In this document: positions 35,229-44,040 of the stretch, one piece after another
Position numbering within the stretch: position 1 is the first letter of the stretch
How the letters are laid out: each line of letters opens with the position of its first letter
Source of the DNA: Planktosalinus sp963975935
GTDB taxonomy: Bacteria > Bacteroidota > Bacteroidia > Flavobacteriales > Flavobacteriaceae
Assembly: GCA_963975935.1 (NCBI GenBank)
Contig: CAXBIQ010000007.1
Location: 1 to 64,000 of the forward strand
Length of the DNA stretch: 64,000 nucleotides
Direction: 5' to 3'
Position numbers and translations under genes: made by a program
Notes under the pieces: model-generated
Databases searched by the model: none
What the model was told of the DNA's origin: nothing
What the model saw: only the letters and a program-made list of their open reading frames with translations

Positions 35229-35657
35229 ATGAGTCAAGTAAAAGCAAATGACACTGTGCGTGTGCATTACACAGGTAAATTAGAAAACGGACAAATTTTT
35301 GACAGTTCCTTAGAGCGTGATCCCCTTGAGTTCACCTTAGGTCAGGGACAATTGATCCCCGGTTTTGAGCAAGGTGTTCTGGACATGAAAGTAAATGAAA
35401 AGAAAACTATTGAAATTCCTCATACAGAGGCATATGGTGAAGTGAGAGAAGAGCTTTTTCACGAAGTAGGAAAAGACAAGCTTCCCGAAGAAATGAAAGT
35501 TGAAGTGGGTATGGGATTGATTTCCAAGGCTCCTGACGGTTCTGAAAGACAACTTACCGTTCACGAGGTAAAAGACGAAACCATTATAGTGGATGCAAAC
35601 CACCCGCTTGCAGGTAAAGACCTGACCTTTGAATTGGAACTTGTCGAAATAAAGTAG
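35229..35657 (+). CDS. FKBP-type peptidyl-prolyl isomerase (SlyD-like)
   Basis: The 142-aa protein has a split FKBP domain (DTVRVHYTGKLENGQIFDSS, LGQGQLIPGFEQGVLDMKVN) with an inserted IF domain (about residues 65-120; EAYGEVREELFHEV), closing with HPLAGKDLTFELELVEI. This is the SlyD-like class that isomerises proline bonds and acts as a chaperone. The His/Cys-rich metal-binding tail of E. coli SlyD is absent, as is common in Bacteroidota. Confidence 0.92.
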   Translation: MSQVKANDTVRVHYTGKLENGQIFDSSLERDPLEFTLGQGQLIPGFEQGVLDMKVNEKKTIEIPHTEAYGEVREELFHEVGKDKLPEEMKVEVGMGLISKAPDGSERQLTVHEVKDETIIVDANHPLAGKDLTFELELVEIK

Positions 35658-35678
35658 TCAATATTTCAATAAAAAATA

Positions 35679-35713
35679 CAAAACCCGAAAATACTTTTTT
35701 TTGGGTTTTTTTA
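35679..35713 (+). terminator. Probable terminator after the FKBP gene
   Basis: AAAACCC and GGGTTTT form a stem around a loop and are followed by a T-run. It is weaker than the other terminators in this window. Confidence 0.5.
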
Positions 35714-35752
35714 TTGGGTTATTTTTAACAACCTAGGCACTATGGGTTTTGT

Positions 35753-35760
35753 TATATTTG
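35753..35760 (+). promoter_or_regulatory. -7 promoter box of the M28 peptidase gene
   Basis: TATATTTG exactly matches TAnnTTTG, ending 25 bp before the start codon. Confidence 0.45.
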
Positions 35761-35785
35761 GAAAAACTTAAAAATATATTATTTC

Positions 35786-37336
35786 ATGAAAAAAATTACC
35801 CTCATTCTCTCCTTATTTTTTCTCGGAACTATTCTTTGGGCCCAGGACACAGAAACCTTCATAAACAATGTCATTAAAGAAATAGAAGAAAATTCACAGG
35901 TTGAAAAACTGGCTTTTGAACTTGTTGACGGCATTGGTCCCCGGCTTGTTGGAAGTTCACAAATGCAAGAAGCCCATGACTGGGCTGTAGCCAAATTCAA
36001 TTCCTGGGGAATCCCTGCCGAAAACCAGCAATTTGGCACCTGGCGCGGCTGGGACCGTGGTATCACACATATTGACCTTGTTTATCCACGCACCAAGTCG
36101 CTTTCAGGGATGCAACTCGCCTGGAGTGCCCCCACCCCTAAAAAAGGTATAACCGCAGAGGTTGTCATTCTGCCTGAAACCATCGAAGATTCAATAAGTT
36201 TTGCGCGCTGGCTGCCTTCTGTAAAAGGCAAATTGGTCATGGTTTCCATGCCTCAAATGACCGGAAGACCTGATTATAACTGGGAAGAATTTGCAACGGA
36301 AGAATCTTTTATCAAAATGAAAGAAGCACGCACTGAACAAACAACAGCCTGGAACAACACTATAAGAAATACAGGATATACCTCCCGCACCCTGGACGCA
36401 GCCCTTGAAAGAGCAGGGGCTTCCGGTATCATTCAGTCACAATGGTCAAGGGGTTTTGGAGCAAATAAAATATTCGGTTCGCGCACGGAAAAAATTCCGA
36501 CTATTGACATTGAACTGGAAGACTATGGCTTGGTTTACAGACTTGCTGAAAACGGAAAAAAGCCACAGATAAGACTCGTTGCAGAATCAAAAGAACTGGG
36601 TGAAGTACCTACCTTTAACACAATTGCCCGCATTGAAGGCACTGAAAAACCTGATGAATATGTTATTCTTTCTGCCCATTATGATTCCTGGGACGGCGGT
36701 ACAGGAGCAACTGATAATGCTACCGGTGCTGTAACCATGATGGAAATTGCCCGCATTCTGAAAAAATATTACCCCAACCCAAAGAGAACTATTCTTGTGG
36801 GGCTTTGGGGAAGTGAAGAGCAGGGTCTTAATGGTTCCCGTGCATTTGTTAAAGACAATCCTGAGATTGTAGCAAATGTACAAGCACTGTTTAATCAGGA
36901 CAATGGAACAGGCCGTGTGGTAAGCATCAACGGTCAGGGATTTTTACATGCTTATGACTTTTTAGGGAGATGGTTGCACGAAGTCCCTGAAAAGTATAAA
37001 TCTGAAATAGAAACCACATTTCCGGGAACACCTTCAGGTGGAGGGTCAGACCACTCCTCTTTTGTTTCTGCAGGTGCCCCCGCTTTTATGATGAGTTCGT
37101 TGAACTGGTCTTACTGGAATTATACCTGGCACACCAATCTGGACACCTATGACAAAATTGTTTTTGATGATGTAAAAAACAATGTTGCCCTCATAGCCAT
37201 AATGACCTATCTGGCAAGCGAAGACCCTGAAACAACTTCAAGGGAACGTGCTGTTTTACCCATACACCCCAGAACCGGAAAACAGATGGAATGGCCAACT
37301 CCCCGTGACGGCAACCGCAAAGGCGGACTTGACTAG
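35786..37336 (+). CDS. Secreted M28 family zinc peptidase
   Basis: This 516-aa protein has a signal peptide ending LWAQ, a protease-associated-like insert in its N-terminal half and an M28 catalytic domain from about residue 285. Metal-binding and catalytic blocks are AHYDSWDGGTGATDNATG (His near 298 and the bridging Asp), GLWGSEEQGLNGSRAF (catalytic Glu pair), QDNGTGR and TWHTNLDTYDK near the C-terminus. It is an aminopeptidase or carboxypeptidase of the periplasm or outside. A terminator follows. Confidence 0.9.
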   Translation: MKKITLILSLFFLGTILWAQDTETFINNVIKEIEENSQVEKLAFELVDGIGPRLVGSSQMQEAHDWAVAKFNSWGIPAENQQFGTWRGWDRGITHIDLVYPRTKSLSGMQLAWSAPTPKKGITAEVVILPETIEDSISFARWLPSVKGKLVMVSMPQMTGRPDYNWEEFATEESFIKMKEARTEQTTAWNNTIRNTGYTSRTLDAALERAGASGIIQSQWSRGFGANKIFGSRTEKIPTIDIELEDYGLVYRLAENGKKPQIRLVAESKELGEVPTFNTIARIEGTEKPDEYVILSAHYDSWDGGTGATDNATGAVTMMEIARILKKYYPNPKRTILVGLWGSEEQGLNGSRAFVKDNPEIVANVQALFNQDNGTGRVVSINGQGFLHAYDFLGRWLHEVPEKYKSEIETTFPGTPSGGGSDHSSFVSAGAPAFMMSSLNWSYWNYTWHTNLDTYDKIVFDDVKNNVALIAIMTYLASEDPETTSRERAVLPIHPRTGKQMEWPTPRDGNRKGGLD

Positions 37337-37360
37337 TACATATTTAACCCTGATTGTAAT

Positions 37361-37387
37361 AAAGCCTTACTTTGAGTAGGGCTTTTT
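37361..37387 (+). terminator. Terminator after the M28 peptidase gene
   Basis: The stem AAAGCCTTAC / GTAGGGCTTT has one mismatch near its middle and is followed by TTT. It lies 25 bp past the peptidase stop. Confidence 0.6.
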
Positions 37388-37457
37388 ACGTTAAAAATTC
37401 TTAAAAAAGCAAAAGGGTTTTCAGAACATCGTTTACTTTGTAAAAAAAGTAATTACA

Positions 37458-39740
37458 TTGAAAATTAAGCATAAAAAAAACCTTAAAAAAGCTGCACTGG
37501 TCTTACTTAGTATAGCGGGTCTTTTATTCCTATTTTATCTGAGTGTTTTGTTCGGCCTTTGGGGTCCCGTTCCCACTAAAAAGCAGTTGAGTGAAATTCA
37601 GCAAAGTGAAGCTTCAGAAGTTTTGGCATCGGGAGGTGAGCTTCTTGGAAAATACTATCGTTTTGACCGGCAATCAGTTCCTTACAGTGACTTTCCCAAA
37701 CACCTTATAGATGCTTTGGTTGCAACCGAAGATGCCCGTTTTTATGATCATACCGGTATTGACGGGCAAAGTTTGTTGCGGGTCTTTTTTAAAACAATTC
37801 TTCTACAAGATGCTTCTTCGGGCGGTGGAAGTACCATCACACAGCAATTAGCAAAAAACCTTTACGGAAGAAAAGATCTCAATAAAATTGGTATCGTTAT
37901 CACCAAACTCAGGGAGTCAATCATTGCCCGAAGAATGGAAAAAATTTATTCGAAAGAAGAAATCCTGACGCTCTATTTTAATACCGTTCCCTTTAGTGAT
38001 AACACCTATGGTATTGAAAGTGCTTCCAAAAAATTCTTCAATAAATCAACAACCGATTTAACACTTGCTGAAGCGGCGACACTGGTGGGTACTTTAAAAG
38101 CTTCCAATTACTTTAACCCGCGACTCCATCCTCAACGCAGCAGGGAAAGACGTGATGTGGTTATTGCACAAATGGAAAAATACAAATACCTGCATCCTGA
38201 GCTTGCTGAAGATGCAAAAAAAGACAGCTTAATTCTCGATTATCAGTTTTATGACCATAACCGGGGGCTAGCGACTTATTTCAGGGAGCAAGTGCGCAGG
38301 GATTTGGAAAAAATACTGGACACCCTTAAAAACAAAGATGGAAAACCCTACAATCTCTATAATGACGGTCTTAAAATCCATACCACTTTAGACTACAAAA
38401 TGCAGAAGTATGCTGAAGAAGCGATGCGCTTGCACATGCAAAAACTACAGATTGCCTTTGAAGACTCCTGGGGAAAACAAGCGCCATGGCTCGTCAATAA
38501 AAAAATGACCGAACGGGAAGTTAAAAAACTTCCGGTGTATAAAGAAATGCTTGCTGAGGGATACAAAACTGAAGACATTTTTGACTCCCTGAGCATTAAA
38601 AGTGAGCGGGAGCTGTTTGCGTATGATTCTGTTTATAAAACAAATGCAAGTGTTGTTGACAGCATAACCCATTATATGAAATTTCTAAACACCGGTATGG
38701 TAACTTTGGAGTCCCAGACAGGAGCTGTTAAAACCTGGATTGGCGGTGTGGACTATAATGCGTTTCAATTTGACCACGTTTCACAAAGCAAACGTCAGGT
38801 GGGATCCACTTTTAAACCCATTGTATATACAGCAGCACTTGAAAACGGGATTGAGGCCTGTTCCTATTTTTCCATGGAAGAAGTCAGGTATGCTGATGAT
38901 TATGTTCCCAAAAACGCATCAGCATCTGAAGATGACGACCCTTACCTTAATTACTCCATGAAATATGCACTTAGTAATTCTGTGAATACCATAGCTGTGA
39001 AAGTGCATATGGAAACTGGCATTAGTAATGTGGTTAGTCAGGCCAGGAAAATGGGCATTACCACTACCCTGCCCGAAGTTCCTTCCCTGGCACTGGGAAC
39101 TGCTGAAATGTCAGTTCTAGAGCTTGCACAAGCGTATACAACTTATACTAACAATGGTCTTACAGCCAAACCCTTTTATATCACAAAAATTGAAACCAAA
39201 GACGGGATTGTAATAGCAGAATTTGAACCGGATGTTGCTGAAGATAAAGCGTTTTCAGACGACACACGTCACCTTATGGTTGAAATGATGGAGGCAACCG
39301 TAAATTCAGGAACTGCCAGCAGGCTGCGTAGCACTTATGCCCTTAAGAATGACCTTGCCGGTAAAACCGGAACCACACAGGACAATAAAGATGCCTGGTT
39401 TGTAGCCGTTACACCTCGTTTAACATCAGTCACGTGGGTGGGCAATGATTTGAACATCCCTTTCAGGAGTACTTCACTGGGGCAAGGTGCCAACGCAGCA
39501 CTTCCACTTTTTACACAATTTTACCAAAGTTTAAATGCTGATGTTGCTTATAAAGATTTTACAAATGCCCGTTTTAACAATGTGCCTGCTCATCTCAGAG
39601 AACAAATAACCTGTGAAGACACCAAAAGGGACGGATTTTTGAAAAGACTTTTTACAAACCCCGATAAAACCAAAGAGCATAAAGAAAAAAAGAAAAAAGG
39701 CGGACTTTTTTCCATTTTCAAAAAGAAGGATAAAAACTAA
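37458..39740 (+). CDS. Class A penicillin-binding protein (PBP1A-like)
   Basis: This 760-aa protein starts at TTG, with a basic N-terminus and one membrane helix (about 11-32). The GT51 glycosyltransferase domain follows, with ATEDARFYDHTGIDGQSLLR and SGGGSTITQQLAKNLYGRK. The transpeptidase domain carries STFK near residue 450, SNS and KTGT in AGKTGTTQDNKDAWF. It polymerises glycan strands and crosslinks them. The C-terminal tail is Lys-rich. It meets the helicase gene tail to tail with one base between the stops. Confidence 0.92.
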   Translation: MKIKHKKNLKKAALVLLSIAGLLFLFYLSVLFGLWGPVPTKKQLSEIQQSEASEVLASGGELLGKYYRFDRQSVPYSDFPKHLIDALVATEDARFYDHTGIDGQSLLRVFFKTILLQDASSGGGSTITQQLAKNLYGRKDLNKIGIVITKLRESIIARRMEKIYSKEEILTLYFNTVPFSDNTYGIESASKKFFNKSTTDLTLAEAATLVGTLKASNYFNPRLHPQRSRERRDVVIAQMEKYKYLHPELAEDAKKDSLILDYQFYDHNRGLATYFREQVRRDLEKILDTLKNKDGKPYNLYNDGLKIHTTLDYKMQKYAEEAMRLHMQKLQIAFEDSWGKQAPWLVNKKMTEREVKKLPVYKEMLAEGYKTEDIFDSLSIKSERELFAYDSVYKTNASVVDSITHYMKFLNTGMVTLESQTGAVKTWIGGVDYNAFQFDHVSQSKRQVGSTFKPIVYTAALENGIEACSYFSMEEVRYADDYVPKNASASEDDDPYLNYSMKYALSNSVNTIAVKVHMETGISNVVSQARKMGITTTLPEVPSLALGTAEMSVLELAQAYTTYTNNGLTAKPFYITKIETKDGIVIAEFEPDVAEDKAFSDDTRHLMVEMMEATVNSGTASRLRSTYALKNDLAGKTGTTQDNKDAWFVAVTPRLTSVTWVGNDLNIPFRSTSLGQGANAALPLFTQFYQSLNADVAYKDFTNARFNNVPAHLREQITCEDTKRDGFLKRLFTNPDKTKEHKEKKKKGGLFSIFKKKDKN

Positions 39741-39741
39741 T

Positions 39742-41256
39742 TTACATTTGCTTTCGCAAGAGTGATCTCAAACTCCTTTTGTAATCTTCCTCAAGCCAGT
39801 CTTTGTAATTGTTGGTGCTTTTGCTGATACAGTATGCATATTTTTGTACCCGGAATGATATTGCATCATCCAGCAAAAGTGCCAGATTCATCGCATCAAA
39901 GGCATCTTCACTGTTCTCCAGACACATTTTTGCGTGTTGCTCTATTGCCTGGTCAAGGGCAACTTTGGGCTTCATTCCTTTTGCTTTAGCGTCCTTATAT
40001 GCGGCTTCAACATCAAAATCAACGGTTTTTGAATTGCTGAATTTTTTACGGATTTCCTTGGGCATTTCATAAGAAAAATTGCGTTCAATAGATTCATCTG
40101 CAATGAGGTTTTCAAGAAAATAATCAGGGTTTTTAAAAATTGTGCGCCAGTCAACAGCATCTTCCCAAAGTCCAAAACGCGCCAGGTTGTTTCCCATATC
40201 AACCACTGTAAATTCCTTTTTATTTGGGGTAACCCGCGACCCGCGACCAATCATTTGATGGTACAAAGTCAAAGATCGTGTTGCGCGGTTTAAAATGATG
40301 GCTTCAATATCAGGCACATCAAAACCGGTGGTCAATATTCCCACAGATGTTATTATGGCATTTGGTGTTTCCCTGAACCAGTCTATGATTTCTTTTCTTT
40401 CTGCATCATTGTGTTTGTTGTCCAGATGGCGTATGTTGTCATAGCCGGCTCTTTTAAAGGACTCATATACATATCTTGACGTATTGATACCATTGTTGAA
40501 AATCAATGTTTTTTTATTCTTTGCGCGTTCTTCATATGCATAGATAAGTTTTTCCTGCATGGCATAGTCGATATAAACTACTTCTGATGATTTTACGGTA
40601 TAATCCCCATTGATACCTATCCGCAAGGCTCCCAGACCCACATTATAACTATACGTCGTTGCTTTTGCCAAAAATCCTTTCTCTATTAATTCTGAAATGG
40701 AATGCCCCACAATGAGTTCATTATAAGTATCCTTCATGGGTAACTTGATGTTTGAACTCAATGGTGTTGCGGTAACGCCCAGTATATCACAGTTTTTAAA
40801 ATATTTGAATAGTTTCCGGAAAGAGTTATAATGTGCTTCATCTACAATTACCAGCCCGATGTTTTTCATGTTGAGCTCTTTCTCTTTTAACCTGTTGTTA
40901 AGTGTTTCCACCATAGCAACATAACAACTGAATTCTTCCTGATTGGGTATTTCTTTAACCGAACTGTTAATTACTTTGTTGTTTACCCCTATTTCCTTCA
41001 AGGTGGCAGAAGTTTGTTTGCTCAGCTCAATGCGGTGCGTAAGAATCAGCACCTTTTTATTTGTCTCGGTGATATATCTTTTGGCAATTTCAGAAAATAT
41101 GACGGTTTTTCCCCCGCCTGTGGGGAGTTGATATAATATATTATAATTTTCAGGAAAGCTTCTGAACCTTTCAAATATGGTTTCAATTGCTTTTTTTTGG
41201 TAAGTATATAACTCTTTATCTTTTATTTTTTCCTGTTCAGCAACATTTATCATCAT
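39742..41256 (-). CDS. Superfamily 2 DEAD/DEAH-box helicase
   Basis: The 504-aa protein carries the SF2 helicase motifs: Walker A PTGGGKT (residues 45-51), motif Ia ILTHRIEL, DEAH at 139-142, motif III GVTATPL, the second RecA domain with FNNGINTSRYVYESF, GILTTGFDVPDIEAI and motif VI YHQMIGRGSRV. The C-terminal 110 residues are family-specific. The layout is that of RadD/YejH-like repair helicases, or the helicase half of a restriction system without the nuclease. No restriction or methylase gene is nearby, so a repair role is more likely. Confidence 0.85.
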   Translation of the reverse strand: MMINVAEQEKIKDKELYTYQKKAIETIFERFRSFPENYNILYQLPTGGGKTVIFSEIAKRYITETNKKVLILTHRIELSKQTSATLKEIGVNNKVINSSVKEIPNQEEFSCYVAMVETLNNRLKEKELNMKNIGLVIVDEAHYNSFRKLFKYFKNCDILGVTATPLSSNIKLPMKDTYNELIVGHSISELIEKGFLAKATTYSYNVGLGALRIGINGDYTVKSSEVVYIDYAMQEKLIYAYEERAKNKKTLIFNNGINTSRYVYESFKRAGYDNIRHLDNKHNDAERKEIIDWFRETPNAIITSVGILTTGFDVPDIEAIILNRATRSLTLYHQMIGRGSRVTPNKKEFTVVDMGNNLARFGLWEDAVDWRTIFKNPDYFLENLIADESIERNFSYEMPKEIRKKFSNSKTVDFDVEAAYKDAKAKGMKPKVALDQAIEQHAKMCLENSEDAFDAMNLALLLDDAISFRVQKYAYCISKSTNNYKDWLEEDYKRSLRSLLRKQM

Positions 41257-41416
41257 CTGTTAATTATGCATTTTTACAAAAATAACATCTTTATTAAGTT
41301 ATTTAATGTTTTTTTCAGGAAATGTCTATTTATGGGTTGATTGCCTGAAATAAAACTTTAAGGTAATAATAACAAAAAATAACGTTTTCTTGTTTTAAAT
41401 TTCAGTTGTGTATAAT

Positions 41417-41424
41417 TACATTTG
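41417..41424 (+). promoter_or_regulatory. -7 promoter box of the VTT-domain gene
   Basis: TACATTTG exactly matches TAnnTTTG, 21 bp before the ATG. A CTTG is 24 bp further upstream, slightly too far for a standard -33. Confidence 0.45.
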
Positions 41425-41445
41425 CAGCTATAAAGATTGCCACGT

Positions 41446-42063
41446 ATGCCTCAAGATAAGCCCAGAAAAAAATCACGCCTAAGACTCCTGCATCAATATT
41501 ACAGTTATACAGGTTTTTATGGATTTTTAGGGAGTAGCTTATTGAAAGCCATTCCTTTAATTCTTCTTTTTATAGGAGGGCTTTTTGCTATACATTATTT
41601 TGTAATCGATGTAAACGTTTTACTTAATAAAATAACTGAAACTTTTCCTGCATTTGGAGTTTTCACAATTTTCTTTATTTCAGAATCCATACTGGGACTT
41701 ATTCCGCCTGAATTGTTTATTGCCTGGTCCAGTAAATCTGCTACACCCATTTTTCATTTATCACTTTTAGCTTTGCTTTCTTATGCAGGCGGTATTGTTT
41801 CATTTTATATTGGAAGGGCCATCACCAAAATACAATCAGTGCACGAATATCTTGAGGTTAAAATGGCTAAGCACATCAGAAACACCCGTAAGTGGGGTGG
41901 CTTTTTAATTGTGGTTGGTGCTTTGCTTCCCATTCCTTATTCAATAACAACTTTAGCTGCAGGAATTATTAATTACCCCCTTAACAGTTTACTTCTTTTC
42001 GGCTTGTTGCGTTTTGTGAGGTTTTATATTTATGCCATTGCCATCTTCAATATTGTAAGTTAA
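41446..42063 (+). CDS. VTT/YqaA-type membrane protein
   Basis: The protein is 205 aa from ATG 41446; a TTG three codons upstream is less likely. Membrane segments lie at about 32-53, 70-95, 104-125 and 155-175. The motif FFISESILGLIPPELFIAWS and the GGFLIVVGALLPIPYSITT stretch match the VTT/DedA-related (SNARE-associated Golgi) domain, with the basic HIRNTRKWG loop in between. Members act in lipid scrambling or export. No operon partner is visible. Confidence 0.82.
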   Translation: MPQDKPRKKSRLRLLHQYYSYTGFYGFLGSSLLKAIPLILLFIGGLFAIHYFVIDVNVLLNKITETFPAFGVFTIFFISESILGLIPPELFIAWSSKSATPIFHLSLLALLSYAGGIVSFYIGRAITKIQSVHEYLEVKMAKHIRNTRKWGGFLIVVGALLPIPYSITTLAAGIINYPLNSLLLFGLLRFVRFYIYAIAIFNIVS

Positions 42064-42211
42064 ACTTCCCTTCTATTTTTTCTTTATTCATTGATAATCA
42101 CCTTATCTGTGTTAATTTTCTGTTAAAAGGTACTATGTTTAGCAAAGTACTGTAACAAATTTATTTCTCTGTCGTCTATTAAGTAAATCAATCAAATAAA
42201 AAATTTCAGTT

Positions 42212-42343
42212 ATGACAACAATGAAAAGATTATTCGGAAGCTTAAGTGCAAAGAAAGAAGACCAGCAAATGAACAGACGCATCATTTTAAACATTAATAC
42301 AAAAAGAGACGTTTGGAACAGTAGAAGACGCTTCTGTTACTAA
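42212..42343 (+). CDS. Arg-rich 43-aa microprotein, copy 1
   Basis: The frame ATG 42212 to TAA 42343 encodes a 43-residue basic protein with no signal peptide. Its conserved parts, shared with the next gene, are MTTxKR, GSxS, KKEDQQMNRR and the C-terminal KRDVWNSRRRF ending in Tyr. The pair match at 31 of 43 residues, while flanking DNA differs, which argues that both are translated. A Bacteroidota-like -7 box (TATGTTTA, one mismatch) lies about 72 bp upstream. Function unknown; the basic charge suggests nucleic acid, ribosome or acidic-protein binding. Confidence 0.65.
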   Translation: MTTMKRLFGSLSAKKEDQQMNRRIILNINTKRDVWNSRRRFCY

Positions 42344-42396
42344 GATAACAAGCAAGCTATTATAAAATCAACAATCAATCATTAAATCAAAAAACG

Positions 42397-42528
42397 ATGA
42401 CAACTTCAAAAAGAATGTATGGCTCCATAAGCGAGAAAAAAGAAGACCAGCAAATGAACAGGCGCGTCCTCTTGAGTATGACACACAAAAGAGATGTGTG
42501 GAACAGCAGAAGAAGATTTGGGTATTAA
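42397..42528 (+). CDS. Arg-rich 43-aa microprotein, copy 2
   Basis: This is the second copy, 53 bp after the first. It has the same length, the same MTTxKR start and the same KKEDQQMNRR and KRDVWNSRRRF blocks. Substitutions fall mainly in the hydrophobic and small residues of the centre (IILNINT against VLLSMTH), a pattern expected from selection on protein sequence. It is followed by a strong bidirectional terminator, so the two genes form their own short transcript. Confidence 0.65.
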   Translation: MTTSKRMYGSISEKKEDQQMNRRVLLSMTHKRDVWNSRRRFGY

Positions 42529-42548
42529 TCAGCCAAAAGAATTAGCCA

Positions 42549-42580
42549 AAAAAACCGATGTGTCATCATCGGTTTTTTTA
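42549..42580. terminator. Rho-independent terminator
   Basis: AAACCGATG / CATCGGTTT stem around TGTCAT, with a long A-run on one side and a T-run on the other. It ends the microprotein transcript and also the minus-strand SDR gene. Confidence 0.85.
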
Positions 42581-42584
42581 TGCT

Positions 42585-43310
42585 TTATTTTGACGGTGGC
42601 ACACTTGGTCTCACCTCTATTTTGCTGGGAAGTGTTCGCGGATGCATCCTTAAGAGGTCCACAACCATCGTCCCGATGTCTTCCTTTTGAATTTTCCAGT
42701 CATCCTTTCCACCGGGCTCATTATTGTTGAAATGTGTAGCAACAGATCCCGGCATAATGGTCGTTACTTTAATTTCATAGTCCCTCAAATCGAGCATAAT
42801 TGCTTGTGAAAAGCCTGTAACTCCAAATTTACTGGCATTATATGCTGCTCCTCCGGCAAAAAAGTTTGTGCCGGCAAGACTGGATATTGTAATGATATAC
42901 CCCTTTGATTTTTTTAAGGCTTCAACAGCCGCTTTTACACTATAAAAAACTCCTGTAAGATTTGTGTCTATGGTTTTCTGCCACTGCTCTATAGTCATTT
43001 TATCGACAGGAGCAAAATGTCCTAAACCGGCATTGGCAATAAGAATATCCAGCTTTCCAAATTTTTCAAGAACCTGATCAACCGTTTTTTGCTGGCTTTT
43101 AAAATTTCTCACATCGGCCTGGAGTCCAATGGCTTTTGCTTTTCCTTTGCTGAGTTCGTTGAGTTTTTTTGCTGCTTCAGTGGCATCTTTTTTTGTCCTG
43201 CTGGTAACAGCAACATGAATTCCTTGCCAAAGTAAAGCTTCAGCGACACCAAAACCAATTCCTTTACTGCCTCCGGTGATCAAAGCTACTTTGTCTTCTA
43301 AAAATTGCAT
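42585..43310 (-). CDS. Short-chain dehydrogenase/reductase (SDR)
   Basis: The 241-aa SDR has the classic signs: the TGGSKGIGFGVAE nucleotide-binding loop, NAGLGHF, the catalytic Ser in ISSLAG and YNASK (Tyr/Lys), and PGSVATHFN after the active site. It is an NAD(P)H-dependent oxidoreductase of the FabG-like group; the substrate is unknown. The Gly-rich start and full length suggest an active enzyme. Confidence 0.92.
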   Translation of the reverse strand: MQFLEDKVALITGGSKGIGFGVAEALLWQGIHVAVTSRTKKDATEAAKKLNELSKGKAKAIGLQADVRNFKSQQKTVDQVLEKFGKLDILIANAGLGHFAPVDKMTIEQWQKTIDTNLTGVFYSVKAAVEALKKSKGYIITISSLAGTNFFAGGAAYNASKFGVTGFSQAIMLDLRDYEIKVTTIMPGSVATHFNNNEPGGKDDWKIQKEDIGTMVVDLLRMHPRTLPSKIEVRPSVPPSK

Positions 43311-43405
43311 ATCTTTAAATGTTTTAGTTAGTTTTCCCCTAAATTATGGAAAAAAGTTTCCCTTTACAATATTTTCACAGTTAAGCTTTTTTAAAAAATA
43401 ATATA

Positions 43406-44029
43406 ATGAAGTTTAAGACATTGCTTCTTCCTTTCTGTTTCTTGCTATTGTTAGTAGGCTTCACAAATTCTTCAAATCAAACTCAAACACCGCTTGTTGA
43501 TATTACCCAATTTTCATCCATGTTTTATCTGGATATTCGATATGCCACTGATAATAATTTTTTAAAAGAGCCACTATATGAGTGTGCTAAATGCCTTTTA
43601 CTACCTGAAGTTGCTGAAGCTGTTATAAATGCAAATTATTATTTTTGTGATCGTGGTTATGCTATCAAGTTTTTTGATTGCTATCGTCCGTTATCTGTTC
43701 AAAAGCAAATGTGGGAAAAAGTACCGAACCCCATTTATGTTGCAGATCCGGCAAGGGGTTCTGTACACAACCGGGGAGCCGCTGTTGACTTAACCTTGGT
43801 TACTCTTGGAAGAGAGCCTGTTGATATGGGAACCGATTATGATTTTTTTGGCAGAGCGGCACATATTGATAATTTTAATTTACCCGAAGAAGTTCTTGCA
43901 AACAGAAAAATATTGCAAGAAGGAATGTTGCAGTTTGGTTTTGCAACCATACAATCTGAATGGTGGCATTTCAATTATAAAAACAAAAGCGGTGCTCCAG
44001 TAATGGATGCATCGCTTTCTTGTCAATAG
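43406..44029 (+). CDS. D-alanyl-D-alanine dipeptidase (VanX-like, M15)
   Basis: This 207-aa exported enzyme carries the zinc ligands and catalytic residues of M15D/VanX-type dipeptidases: YRP (Arg94), SVHNRGAAVD (His121, Asp128) and SEWWHFN (Glu185, His188). It hydrolyses free D-Ala-D-Ala, recycling cell-wall fragments or, in other bacteria, giving glycopeptide resistance. There is no van gene cluster here, so recycling is more likely. A signal sequence occupies residues 1-22. Confidence 0.9.
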   Translation: MKFKTLLLPFCFLLLLVGFTNSSNQTQTPLVDITQFSSMFYLDIRYATDNNFLKEPLYECAKCLLLPEVAEAVINANYYFCDRGYAIKFFDCYRPLSVQKQMWEKVPNPIYVADPARGSVHNRGAAVDLTLVTLGREPVDMGTDYDFFGRAAHIDNFNLPEEVLANRKILQEGMLQFGFATIQSEWWHFNYKNKSGAPVMDASLSCQ

Positions 44030-44040
44030 GCCTTACCTAT

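Noticed and set aside
39742..41256. Helicase as part of a restriction or defence system
   Set aside because: No nuclease, methylase or other defence gene adjoins it; neighbours are a penicillin-binding protein and a membrane protein, so a stand-alone repair-type helicase is more likely.
43406..44029. VanX-like gene as vancomycin resistance
   Set aside because: There is no vanH, vanA or regulator pair nearby, so cell-wall recycling is the more careful reading.
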